Below the pieces are notes generated by a model that saw only the letters and a list, made by a program, of their open reading frames with translations, did not search any database and had not been told where the DNA came from. A stretch of DNA of 64,000 bases. It comes from Aotearoamyces nothofagi (lineage: Eukaryota; Ascomycota; Leotiomycetes; Leotiales; Tympanidaceae). The stretch spans positions 806,001-870,000 of the forward strand of contig JADDTR010000008.1 of assembly GCA_015345905.1 (NCBI GenBank). Reading direction: 5' to 3'. This document shows positions 22,888 to 34,700 of the stretch, piece by piece; the first letter of the stretch is position 1; the number at the start of each line of letters is the position of its first letter. The position numbers and the translations under genes were made by a program.

Positions 22888-24225
22888 ATGTTTTACTCCA
22901 CGTCGGCCCTCAGTGTGTTGCTATTTGCAAGTACTGCACTTTCGAGCCCAGTACAGAGACTTCTACCGGCAAACGAGAACCAGAACTTTGATACTAAAAG
23001 CGAGAAATACGATTTGACTCCAGCAGCAACATACGCATTCTCTGGTATCACAACATTTCAGCAACTGCCGAGTGCATCATGCCTGACTGATGGGGGACTG
23101 TCTGATGATATACTTGTTGTCGGCTTTCCCTTCGATACTGCTACATCATACCGAAGTGGTACAAGGTTTGGTCCCAATGCTATCCGGCAGGGTTCTCGCG
23201 CAGCTTCTTTAGCGTAAGCTCCGTCTTGGTCTTGGGTGTAGGTTGCTCATACTAACAAAGCCAGCGGTCATTATAACTACCGGCAGAGTATCAATCCATT
23301 CATTCAGAATGTCTCAATTGTTGACTGTGGAGACTTTCCCATCTCGCCTTTTGACAATGGCTTGGCATTCTCTCAGATGGAGGAATGGTACAAGCGGCTG
23401 TTATTCAAAGAAGTCAAGTCTACTAACTTTGGCATCAAATCATCAAAGGTGATAACCAACAATGACCATTACCCTGACAAGATTAGCTAACGATGCTCCA
23501 GACAGGCAAAGCGCATCCGAAAGTCGTTGCCCTAGGCGGCGATCATAGCATCTCTCTCCCCATCCTCCGCGCTCTTAATCAGGTTTACGGAAAAGTGTCT
23601 GCAATCCACATCGACGCCCATATTGACACCTGGAGTCCCAAAGTATTTGCTGGATCACAAGGATCTCCTAGCAAGCAATCACAATACGCGGACGGTACAC
23701 CATACTACTGGGCAGGTGTCGAAGGACTGCTAACAGATACATGCGTCCACGCTGGAATCCGGAGTTCCCTAGACTCGGCTGCAGACCTCACCACAGACGC
23801 AAAATCTGGGTTCAAGATTATCCCCGCATCCGACATCTTGAATAAGAGAGGAATACAGGGCGTCATTGAAGACATCAGAACCAGTGTACCGCACGATGAG
23901 CCGATATATGTGAGCTTGGACATTGACTCCTTAGACCCAGCATTTGCACCCGGTACAGCGGGACCAGCCGCAGGAGGGTGGACAACCAGAGAGGTCATAC
24001 AGATCATTATCGATGGCCTCAAAGGACTCAATATTGTAGGCGTTGATGTGGTAGAGGTGTTGCCGGGCATGGATTCGGCCGAGATAACAGCGATTGCCGC
24101 TGCGGAACTGACATTTGAGGCAAGTATAGGTTCGTCAAATGATGATTCATATATAAGCTGATTTGATGTAGTTGATTACAACGCTGGTGAAGAATGGTTT
24201 GGAGGAACAGAGACTGGAATTGTAA
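22888..24225 (+). CDS. Secreted agmatinase/arginase-family ureohydrolase
   Basis: Four exons, 22888-23213, 23265-23448, 23502-24119 and 24172-24225, give 393 residues. A signal peptide is clear (MFYSTSALSVLLFASTALSS), so the enzyme should enter the secretory pathway. Metal-binding motifs of the ureohydrolase fold are intact: ALGGDHSISLP, HIDAHIDTW and SLDIDSLDPAFAPG; the C-terminal EVLPGMD block also fits agmatinases. These enzymes use two manganese ions to release urea from agmatine or related guanidino compounds. The last intron (24120-24171) appears to be of the GC-AG class, with the donor GAG|GCAAGT. With it the protein ends LITTLVKNGLEEQRLEL, as expected for the family. Without splicing, it would stop at 24161 after a short non-family tail. 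The substrate (agmatine or another guanidine) is not certain. Confidence 0.88.
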
Positions 24226-25073
24226 GCAATACGACCAGATACAAGGTAATGTAGCCTACAAGTGGCGGGGCCGAATCTCGTATGCTTCTCAAAAGTTATA
24301 TTTGTTGGACAAATAGTACTTATATTTGGATGGCTTATCGATTACTATATGAAGAACTAGATAAGAGAGCAAGTAGGCTGTTGAAATACTAAGTGTCAGA
24401 TACTATATCTATTTTAGCCAAGTATAACTGTGCCAGCTATCTCCATGCTCATACTCAACTTCAACTTCAACTCGGTCAATTTTTGAATATATTCAGCGAC
24501 CTCTTAAGATGCTAGGGCTTTTAATACTCTGTATAATACATTGGCAGCTATTCTGAATTTCTGATTGCGATGGAAGCTGTAGACAGTTTAGATTGTCATT
24601 TATTATTAATCGTATAGTATTCTACTAGAACAATTATCTTCAAGTAGTAGATTCGAAGTCAACAGTTTTTATTTTAAAACTGAATTATATAAATTCTTTT
24701 TTTATAATAATAATATAAAAAAGGATTATACAGAATATTATATTACTATATATTCTAAGAGTATTATTGAATTATTTGGCTTCAAAGTTAACGGAATAAA
24801 GGCTGATTTTCATATGCGATTTGGTTTTCGCTAGTGACGATCACTTCCTATAACGACCCAATTTGTACGGAAATACTATATTAAATACTATGGCCGTAGG
24901 TCTTAGCACTTTTATCCTATATGTGAACTAATAAAATACAAAGGATCAGAAACCGGGCGTCTTTTAACCCCATTCTGGATTCCGGTGGTTCGGTGGACTA
25001 AGCTGGAGAGGACTTGGCTGTGAAGAGTGGGTATCTATGATCTAACGTTAACCATGAATTAGAGAAACAAGTC
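24226..25073. other. AT-rich intergenic island
   Basis: About 24400-24960 is very AT rich with TATA/ATTA runs and no long ORF. It resembles the island at 1-2.7 kb and may be RIP-decayed repeat sequence too old to identify. Confidence 0.45.
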
Positions 25074-26462
25074 TCATGGATTTTCTAAATTAGCCTTCGA
25101 GATTCTCTCCTTCCTCGCTTTCCACTCTCTCCTGAGTTCAAACCCCACCTCTACGGTGATGAGTATAATGATGATCCATTCTAAATAAGCACTGTGCTTC
25201 TCACTTAAAGTCTCTCTGAGAATTGCGGTAATCTCATGTGCATAATCCATCTTGCTGTTGAGATTTTTGATGCGGACACCGACATCGAGTGCTTTGCCAA
25301 CTTGGTCATAATAGCCCTCGAGGCCGAGCTCGTGCTTGCTGTCCCAGAATAGGTCCGGTAAAGAGTCGGTAAGTTCCGAGTAATGGTTTAGCTGGGCGCG
25401 TAGCTCGAGAAGTTCTCCTGTCTTTTGGAGGATGAAGCTCCGGTCAAACGGAAGCCGTGAGCCTTTGGATAAGAGAGTTGGGATTGATCTGGTGGATTCG
25501 AAATACTTGCTCAGCATGGTCTCGAGGACCGCGAGCTTGGTAGATCGAGCTAGACCAGATGAGAAGGCTATTTTGGCCAGGGTCGTATCTACCTTGCCTC
25601 TATAAAATATCGTTAGTGACTGGAAGAGAAAAATATTGAAAAGGTTTAAGTGAAGCTAATCCCTGTGACGGGATTGAGAAGAGAATGATATTTGATGGAA
25701 CTATCAATTGGTAGAAGAGCCACTCAAGGCCACATACATTGATGGGTCGTCTGTCAGTGATTCGGTTCTAGTACCCAAAGTAATTACATCTCCCTTGATG
25801 CTGCTGCTTTCACGACTAGGGTCTTCTTTATACTCTAGGTCTTCCATTTCTACGTGGTCAACGTAAGGATTAATGGCAGCAGGCTTCAAGACACGAGTCG
25901 CCAAATCAACGGAGAAATCTTCTGGTAAAGACCAGGACACAATGGTTCCAGATGGAAAGACAAATACGTCCCCATTATTGGTGCCCTTTGTGTGCATGAC
26001 CTGGTCGTCGAGAAAGCCGGTTCCATAAGGATCAATTGGATATCCGTGTGACCGTAGAATTCGTACAACGGCTTCCATATCAAATTCCTCTGCCACACAT
26101 ATTGCTGTAATACGTTTACGATCATTTATAGCATCGGGAATGGCATTCCATCCACGCTGGGAGTTTTCTCTAGACCTTTGCGCCTCGACAGCAACCCTTC
26201 TCAGAGAACGTTTTCCAGCCGGGGATCGTACTGGCTTGCGCTTCTGAGCCTGCGCAGGATCTGGAACGACATCTGAAATGGCCTCCTGTTGTAACACTGC
26301 ATTAGAAGAGAAGAAGTGGCGATTTCTTGGTATTTGGGTAGTTGTGGCAGTTGGGATAGCATGAAGAAACCATGAAGGTTGAAGACCGCAATCGAAGCCT
26401 AAACGCCATACTGGTGCACAGAGCTGGCGTCTAATAGCTTGCGAGGCCAATGGTAGTGCCAT
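25074..26462 (-). CDS. Mitochondrial DUF155-family protein (RMND1/Rmd1-like)
   Basis: Two exons, 26462-25738 and 25599-25074, join in frame to 416 residues. The N-terminus (MALPLASQAIRRQLCAPVWRL) looks like a mitochondrial presequence. The DUF155 domain starts at ITAICVAEEFDMEAVVRILR and includes DVFVFPSGTIVSWSLPED. The second exon begins KVDTTLAKIAFSSGLARSTK and continues with YFESTRSIP. A single hydrophobic segment near the C-terminus (WIIIILITVEVGFEL) anchors it in a membrane. Human RMND1 and yeast relatives support mitochondrial translation as inner-membrane complexes. The intron acceptor is TATAG at 25600-25604. It is divergent from VPS41 with only 251 bp between the start codons. Confidence 0.9.
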
Positions 26463-26713
26463 TACGGGGTAGTAAGATTGATCAGCCTTGCAGCGCTCAG
26501 TTCGTGAGCATAATTCGAGATTTCATCATGGATCGAGTTATTTCTGAGTTCTGGGTCGAAATATCTGGAGGTTCGGAATTCTTCCGCTCCGAAACCGCTT
26601 AGTCATGGGAGCTTTGGAGCTCTAAGCTCTAACTAGGTAACCAACCTTGATGTATGTCTCGGCGCGTCAACAACATAGAAGCTCTGTAGTTGGAGTAGCT
26701 TAGGACTGCCGCC
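26463..26713. promoter_or_regulatory. Short divergent promoter (RMND1-like / VPS41)
   Basis: 251 bp separate two outward-reading start codons, so the two housekeeping genes must share or overlap promoter elements. It contains an AGCTTTGGAGCTCTAAGCTCT run (about 26608-26628) but no obvious TATA box. Confidence 0.5.
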
Positions 26714-29700
26714 ATGGCTGCAGAGTCTGACGACCGCGGTGCGACTCAAATGGATCTAGATCTTGAGACTGAACCTCCCGAGGCAGATACAGTGGACGAT
26801 GACGACGGAGACGATGTAGAAAGCGACGAAGAGGAGTCGGATGGAGAGGAAGATGAGCCAAAGCTGAAGTATGCTAGAATGACTGGGAACCTCGGATCTG
26901 TATATAGGAATGGAGATGCTACCAGTGCTTTCCTCGTCGCTGGAGATAAGATGGTATGTTGTGAACCTAGGAATAGCTATAGTCGGTACTGATTCATGAT
27001 AGTTCATCGGTACACATAATGGCAACGTAGTAAGTAGAGCTTGGTACTGCATTTTTTTTATAAAATTAATATTTGGATAGCACATTATATCTCTTACTTC
27101 ATTCCAAACATTACGAGTTTACCATGCGCACGAAGCATCTATTACTGGAATATCGATCTCGCCATTCCTTCTACCGACGGCGACTGCGAAGCCCGAAGGC
27201 GTCAGCAGAGTTGTATCACAGGCGCAGAGTACTCCCCAGAAGCCTTCGTCGATTCATTCTGCCGCTTCTGGTACCCCGCGAACTCCCCAACAAAGATTGA
27301 TACCAAACATTCCCGCCAACTCTATATACATAGCCACTTCATCACTTGATGGAAAGGTCTGCGTGCAGTCGTTGGTAGATGTAAAAGATGTTCAGCTGAG
27401 GAACTTTGCTAGGCCAGTTCAAGCTGTTGCCCTCTCGCCGGACTACAAAAGTGATCGAACATACATATCGGGGGGACTGGCTGGGAACCTGGTCCTCACA
27501 GTTGGTGGCCGGTCCGGCACAAGTTCGGAGTCTACTACAACTGGGACTGCCTCCGCAACTGCTGCTGGTTGGCTCGGTACCATAGGTCTTTCAGCTAGCA
27601 CAGGCAGGGATACCGTGCTACATTCTGGAGAAGGCACAATAAATACAATCAAGTGGTCTTTGTCGGGAAAGTACGTAGTGTGGATCAACGAGCAAGGTAT
27701 CAAGATCATGCGGTCGAATTTACACCTAGAAAGTGCAGATGCCGAATCAGCATGGAAGCGAATTGCTCATGTCGATCGTCCTCAAGGAGAAAACTGGGAG
27801 GAGATGGCAAGCGTTTGGAAGGGAAGAGCAGAGTGGATTGATGAGAATGCTTTAGAGACTGATGAAGACGATAGAACGCGCGAGGTTGCAGTCTCCTCAC
27901 CGGCAACGGCTAAGCTGAAAAATCAAGCTTCAAGTTCGAATCGAAGGATCGAAAAGCTTTTGGTAGGCTGGGGAGGTACAGTATGGATCATCAACGTCCA
28001 CCCTGGTGGGGTGGGTATTGGGAAGAATGCTGGGGAGAGAACGGTTGGACGTGCTGAGATCATCAAAATGTGAGTCAGATGCTACTAATTTTTGTGTCAT
28101 TAAACTAATACTGACAGTTTACGGTTGGATTGCATCATTTCTGGATTGTCACTATATACCCCAACTTTGCTTCTTATTCTTGCCTATATTACACCGGATG
28201 TAGAGGACGATGCGAGCGAATCTGTGGCGACGAAAGGCCATAAATCGAAACCCTCGACAGCTTCAACAAGTAGCGAGCCTAGTGGTGGTATACGGCATCG
28301 TCAAAATGCTCTATCCCCTGAACTTCGTCTGATCGATCTCGGATCGTCGGAGGAGATTGATACGGATCGTTTGACTGTCAGCCGGTTCGAACGACTTTCG
28401 GCTGCAGACTATCACCTTGGCATAGTCCCGGCAGCGAGAGCTATGCCAACCGTACAGACACCGAAAGGGACACTAGAAGCACTCAGTGGTATGGGTAGTG
28501 GCATGTGGAATGCTACAGTAAATGCTAAAGCGCTATTAAGTTCCACCGCGAGCGTGCGTAGCAGTGGCAGGGACAGTGACGGAAGTTCAGGCATAAGAGT
28601 ATCTAGTACGACTGGCTCGAAAGCCAGAGGGGACAGTCTCGCGCATTCTGTGCATCCAAATATTGCAGGTCCAGGTATGAAGATATTTATTCACAGCCCC
28701 TACGACTGCATACTTGCCACAAAGAGAGATCTTTCGGATCATTTGTCATGGTTATTGGAATCCCACAAATACGAACAGGCATGGGATCTCATTGACAAGC
28801 ATCCTGAGATAATTTCATCCTCACCTGAAAAGCTAGCCGAAATAGGCCCAGGTACGCCGGAAAGGAAAGAGAGCACCAGCGATGACTTCTACGATGATGC
28901 TGCTTCTACAACTGAGTCTGCTAGCCGACTCATAAACTCTTCAGTCGAAAAGGAGAAAAGGCGTATTGGTGAGCTGTGGATACAACAGATAGTTGCAGCA
29001 GGTGACTGGGTCACCGCTGGACAGATTTGTGGGAAAGTCCTAGGCACTTCAAGCAGGTGGGAACATTGGGTCTGGACCTTTGCTGGTGCCAATAAGTTTG
29101 ATGAGATCACTAATTATATTCCAACCTCCCAACTGCAACCGCCGCTACCTTCCACAATATACGAGGTTGTGTTAGGTCATTATATTTCTCATAATAGAAT
29201 AAGACTACGAGAGCTGCTCGAACTATGGCCACCGGAGCTATTTGACATTAAGAGTGTTACTACTGCCCTTGAGAACCAGCTCAATTATAGGGATGTTCGC
29301 GAAGATTCTGTTGAAGATGGCGAAAAAGGACGAGATTGGCGAATCGTTATGGAGAGTTTGGGTAAACTACACGTAGCTGATGGCCGTCCGCGGGAAGCTT
29401 TGAAATGCTATATTAAGCTACAAGACGCTGACGCAGCAATGGCGCTCATCAAGGACTACCATTTGGTCGACGCAGTAGCGGACGATATCCCGGGACTTAT
29501 ACTACTACGGATCTCTAAAGAACAAATGAAGTCAGCGCCAATTAAAGAACTCGAAGAGGCAAGCTCAGAAGCAATAGCGCTTCTGGTAGATGAGGCTCAA
29601 CATGGTCTTGTGCGGACCGAGGTTGTCGTGAATCAACTACAGGAAAGAGATCTACCCTTATTCCTGTTTTTCTACTTACGATCACTCTATAAAGGAGAGG

Positions 29701-30721
29701 GCTTGAACGTCCAATCAGGAGAGAATCGCGACAGGTTGATAGGCGAGAGTAAGTCACTCGTAGATGAGTTCGCCGATCTGGCAGTCCGACTTTTTGCCAG
29801 TTATGATCGGCCATTATTATTGCAGTTCCTTCAAACGTCAACTTCGTATACCTTTGAGAATGTTAGTAGTGCCCATGCATGCCTAGTTATAAAATTTGCT
29901 AACTGCTCCAGGCTTCCCAAGTGTGCGAGGAGCGGGATTATATTCCGGAACTAGTATATCTGTACTCTAAAACGGGCCAGACGAAGCGTGCACTTTTCTT
30001 GATCATTGATCGACTTGCTGATGTGTCTCAAGCTATTGCTTTTGCGAAGCGGCAAGACGACATAGATCTCTGGGAAGACCTTCTCGAATACTCCATGGAT
30101 AAGCCTCGATTCATAAGAGGCCTTCTTGAAGAAGTGGGCACCGCAATCAACCCGATCACCCTTGTACGAAGAATTCCCGAGGGATTGGAGATAGATGGAT
30201 TGAGAGAGGGTCTCAGTAGAATGATCAAGGAATATGAGATACAGTACAGTATCAGTTCTGGTGTCGCGCGAGTCCTCCGTGGAGAAGTTGCCAGTGCTCA
30301 GACAACCCTCAGATCAGGTCAGCGAAAGGGCGTCAAGTTCGATGTTGTTCATAAAGCGGACGATCACGTCGATGTTGGTGTGTCCGACATTGCCATTGGT
30401 TCTGATGGTCAACCCGCTACCACTGGCAAATCCCCACTAGTTCATAGCCACAAGTTACCGAAGCCTGGCCACTGTGTAGGCTGCCACGAACCTTTCTCAG
30501 AAGATGAAAAAGGGACCCTTGTTGGCTTTGCCTGTGGACATGTCTTTCACCTTAACCATCTTCTTAGCTATTTGAACCCATCAAGGCCTCCGACACCGCC
30601 GGACTTGGAGCTGGATGAAAATGGAGAGTTTACTCAAATGCATAGTATTGGAGCCAAAGTCACACATGCACGACTTTTGCGGGATAAAATAGCGGATGGA
30701 TGCCCGGTCTGTACACAATGA
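26714..30721 (+). CDS. VPS41: Vps41, HOPS vacuolar tethering complex subunit
   Basis: Five exons, 26714-26953, 27003-27029, 27081-28069, 28118-29861 and 29912-30721, join in frame to 1269 residues. An acidic N-terminal tail (about residues 25-50) precedes the WD40-like beta-propeller (GTHNGNVHIIS, YIATSSLDGKVCVQ, YISGGLAGNLVLTVGG). The clathrin-heavy-chain-repeat helical region comes after about residue 620. It ends in a RING-type zinc finger: C-x2-C in HCVGCHEPF, CGHVFHLNHLL and the final CPVC. Exon 2 is a 27-nt microexon (FIGTHNGNV). HOPS tethers membranes for fusion with the vacuole. Length and domain order fit fungal Vps41. Confidence 0.93.
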
Positions 30722-31732
30722 ACGGTGTGTATGGCTGCATCGAAATTGGCGTTACGGATTTAGGGGGGCCTGGTATTACGGAGCACATTTATGTATTGTA
30801 AACTAGGAGTATGGACAGGCTGTAGGAAGACGGGAAATGTTACCTAGCACAACTTAGCGATTGTATTCCAGCTTTCACAAACTGCTCGTCTTCTTTGATC
30901 TACACATTGCCGCGCAATGTATGTTCAGCCATTTATCCCCTATTCTCGATTTGTCTGAATACGTCTTGCCCGATGATTGGTAAAGAGCGATTGGTAATCA
31001 TGTCGGCATGCTGCGGCGAATGGGAATCTGACAAAGCTGGCATTCATTCATCCGCCGTCCTCGACACGACACAATGCCACAATCGGCCCTCACTCTCGGA
31101 TTGGCACTTCGGAAGTTATGAGGCTGTCAGGCTTCAGGTCAGGGCCACGTTACGACCGCCGACCGGATTACTTCCGCATGTGGCATTTACGAGTTCTAGC
31201 GCCGAATCATAGAACATTGAGCGCACAGCTTAGTCACTAAGAAATCAGAGGAAAGAACACGCAATGCTGCGAATCTGTGGCCAGCAAACTCTAAGAGGTA
31301 CTTCTGGCTGCACATTCGACACCTCATCTTACCTACTAGGCACAAGCTTGCTAATCATGAATCGAGTCATGGAGTTCTGGCACATTTCTAAGCATCAGTG
31401 CGGGCCCCGGGAAATTCTCGCCGTCCTGCACTTCTATGAGGGACTGAGTAAGACCGGGGAATATCGTCCAGAAACCCAGATATATTCGAGGCTGTAGAAC
31501 CTCTGCCCCGGCTCCCAGTTCCAGTCAATATCCTTTCGTCCCCAGGCCTGCTTTCGGACTACCCTGCTCGTTATTTTGGGAAACGATCTACACCTTTATT
31601 TACCGCTCCTTCGCTCCTTCCTCCTCCCAGGCCAGAAGAGCTCACAGGTTACAAGATATCTCATAGCTGATTGCTAACGGGATAAACCTTGGCTGAGATT
31701 CATCGTGGCCGTGGATTTTTCTAGCCGCCAAA
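30722..31732. other. 1-kb promoter region of the PDR transporter
   Basis: No supported gene. Short ORFs at 30895-31212 and 31264-31497 match nothing. The stretch contains several CCG/CGG triplets (for example near 31052 and 31150), as expected upstream of Zn2Cys6-controlled transporters, but this is not specific. Confidence 0.45.
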
Positions 31733-34700
31733 ATGATATATCAACCTAGCCGAGCACTCGCCCAAAGTTCAGAACATGGCCAAGATGGCTCCCAAATCCC
31801 GCTTCACAACGCAGCGGATGCTGGCGAGCAGCCACAGCAGCTCGAAGAGGATTCTCCATCAGGCTCTACCCAATCCAATGCTGGAAACGATCGCACCTGG
31901 GGCGAACGAGACATTGGGGGACCTGTCAACTTCCGCGAGGCTATGCAAGAGTTTGAGGAACTACGTACAGAGCTTTCTGGCATTTCGAGAACGCGATCTA
32001 GACAAACAGCGGCGAGTGCCTCACGGTCCAAGGCTTCAAATCTAGCAATATTTGCAAGTCGTCGATCGGGAAGATCACAAAGAGATACAGAGGATCTCGA
32101 ATCGCACGCAGGAGAAAAGGAGATAAGCGCCGATGATAAGGACGACTTTGCTCTGGATGACTTTCTTAGAGATGGACACTTTGAGAAGCATACGGATGGA
32201 AAGTCAACTAAAAGAGTGGGTGTTGTATGGCGAAATTTGACCGTGCAAGGTGTCGGTGCTACGGCAAGCTTCGTCAAGACCCTCCCACACGCCGTTTTGG
32301 GTACCTTCGGCCCAGATTTATTCAAGTTCCTCTCGCGTTTCATCCCAATTTTGCCAGCTCCTAGAGCTAGCGGCGAGAAACGCGACCTAATCCACGATTT
32401 TACTGGCGTTGTTCGCGACGGAGAGATGTTACTCGTCCTTGGCAGACCAGGAAGTGGATGCAGTACTTTCTTGAAAGCCGTTACTAATAGGAGGGCCGGC
32501 TATGCTGGTGTAACTGGGCATGTTCATTATGGTGGAATAAGTGCGAATGAACAGGACCAAAAGTATAGGGGAGAAGTCGTTTATAACGAGGAAGATGACC
32601 AGCATTTCCCAACTTTGACGGTTGAACAGACGCTTAGATTCTCCCTCCTCAACAAGACCAGGAAGAATGAGATGGAGAAAATTCCTATTATTGTTGGAGC
32701 ATTATTGAAGATGTTTGGAATTGGTCATACGAAGCATACACTCGTTGGTGATGCATACCTTCGGGGTGTGTCTGGAGGAGAACGTAAGCGTGTCTCAATC
32801 GCTGAAACTATTTCAACGAAGGCGACCATCGTTGCATGGGATAACAGTACAAGAGGCCTAGATGCATCAACGGCTCTTGACTACGCAAAGTCTCTCCGCG
32901 TTATGACAGATATTAGCAATCGAACCACACTCGTTACTCTTTATCAAGCTGGCGAAGACATTTACGAACTCGTCGATAAGGTGTTAGTTATTGATGCTGG
33001 GCGCATGGTATATCTCGGCCCTGCCACAAAAGCAAAATCATATTTCCAGAATTTAGGTTACTACTGTCCCGACCGACAAACTACGGCCGACTTTCTTACA
33101 GCTTGTACTGATCCGACTGAGCGGCGACTCCGAGAGGATTTTGAAGTTCCCATCCCAATAGGTCCCTTGGAGCTCGAAAAGGCCTTCCGTGAAAGCGATG
33201 CATATCAGCATGTTCTAAAAGATGTCGCAGACTATGAGAAACAAGTAGAGGACACCGACTATGCTAACGCGCGTGAGTTTCAGCAGGCAGTACAGGAGGG
33301 GAAGTCAAAAACCGTATCAGATAACTCTAGCTATACGGTCTCTTTTATCCGACAGGTCCTTGCTTGCACCAGGAGAGAGATATGGCTCACATTTGGAGAT
33401 CGTACTACACTGTATACTAAGTTCTTCATTATCCTCTCGGTTGCACTGATCTTTGGCTCAATGTTTCATGGCCAACACTTGAGCACTGAAGGTACTTTCT
33501 CGAGAGGTGGAACACTCTTCTTTTCTATTCTTTTCCTAGGGTGGCTGCAGATGAGCGAGCTAATAAAGGCCGTCTCTGGAAGAAGTATAATTGCGAGACA
33601 TAGTGACTATGCTTTTTACCGACCATCTGCTGTCGCCATCGCCAGGGTAGTGCAAGATTTCCCTCTTCTTCTTGCACAGGTGATCCCCTTCTCGATCATT
33701 ATGGTAAGCCGCAGTATTAACCAACCGTAGTGAATCTATGGCTAATAAATTATTCCAGTATTTTATGTCAGACCTAGATGTTGAAGCAGGTAAATTCTTC
33801 ATTTACATGCTAATCATTTACACCACTACTATCTGCATTACTTCAATGTATCGTATGTTTGCCGCTCTTTCGCCGACTATGGATGACGCAGTCCGGTTTT
33901 CGGGCATCGGACTGAATCTCCTCGTCATTTTCACCGGATATGTGATCCCAAAGCCCCAGCTACTATCCGATTACATTTGGTTTGGATGGCTCTATTACAT
34001 AAACCCTCTAAGCTATGCATTTGAGGCTGTAATGGCGAATGAGTTCTCAGGGAGGATCATGGATTGTGCCGAGGCGCAGATCGTTCCTCGCGGTCCCGGA
34101 TATGCAAGTTCACAATATCAAGGATGTGCTATACCTGGGTCTAGTCTAGGAAGCTTGAAGGTCGATGGATCTAAATTCTTAGAGGTGTCATATCAATATA
34201 CAAGATCTCACTTGTGGAGAAACTTTGGCATTCGTAAGTTTTCAAATCTTGAACCTACCAATGTTAGTTGCTGACGCGGGGGGTTGAAGTTATTGCTTTT
34301 AGTGTGGCATATATTCTCATCACGACTATTTCAGTGGAGGTTTTTAGCTTCACGTCACAAGGGGGCGGCGCCTTAGAATTCAAGAAGTCGAAGTTGAGCC
34401 AAAATAAGATCCAGGCTGGAGCAACTCTAAATGATGAAGAAAAGGCCGCAGCTAGTGATTCACTACAATCAAAGCAAGCAAGCGAGACCACAACCGGGGA
34501 TTCCACTGGGATAAAAAAAGAGGAAGAAGCACTAGACACAATCTCTCGCTCTGAGAGTATCTTCACTTGGTCAAACGTCGAATACACTGTTCCATATTTG
34601 GGGGGAGAAAGAAGATTACTGAATAACGTTAGCGGATATGCAAAGCCTGGAGTCATGGTTGCTCTTATGGGAGCATCGGGGGCGGGAAAGACTACTCTAT

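Noticed and set aside
28381-28395. GGTTCGAAC word resembling a tRNA T-arm
   Set aside because: It lies inside VPS41 coding sequence with no tRNA fold around it.
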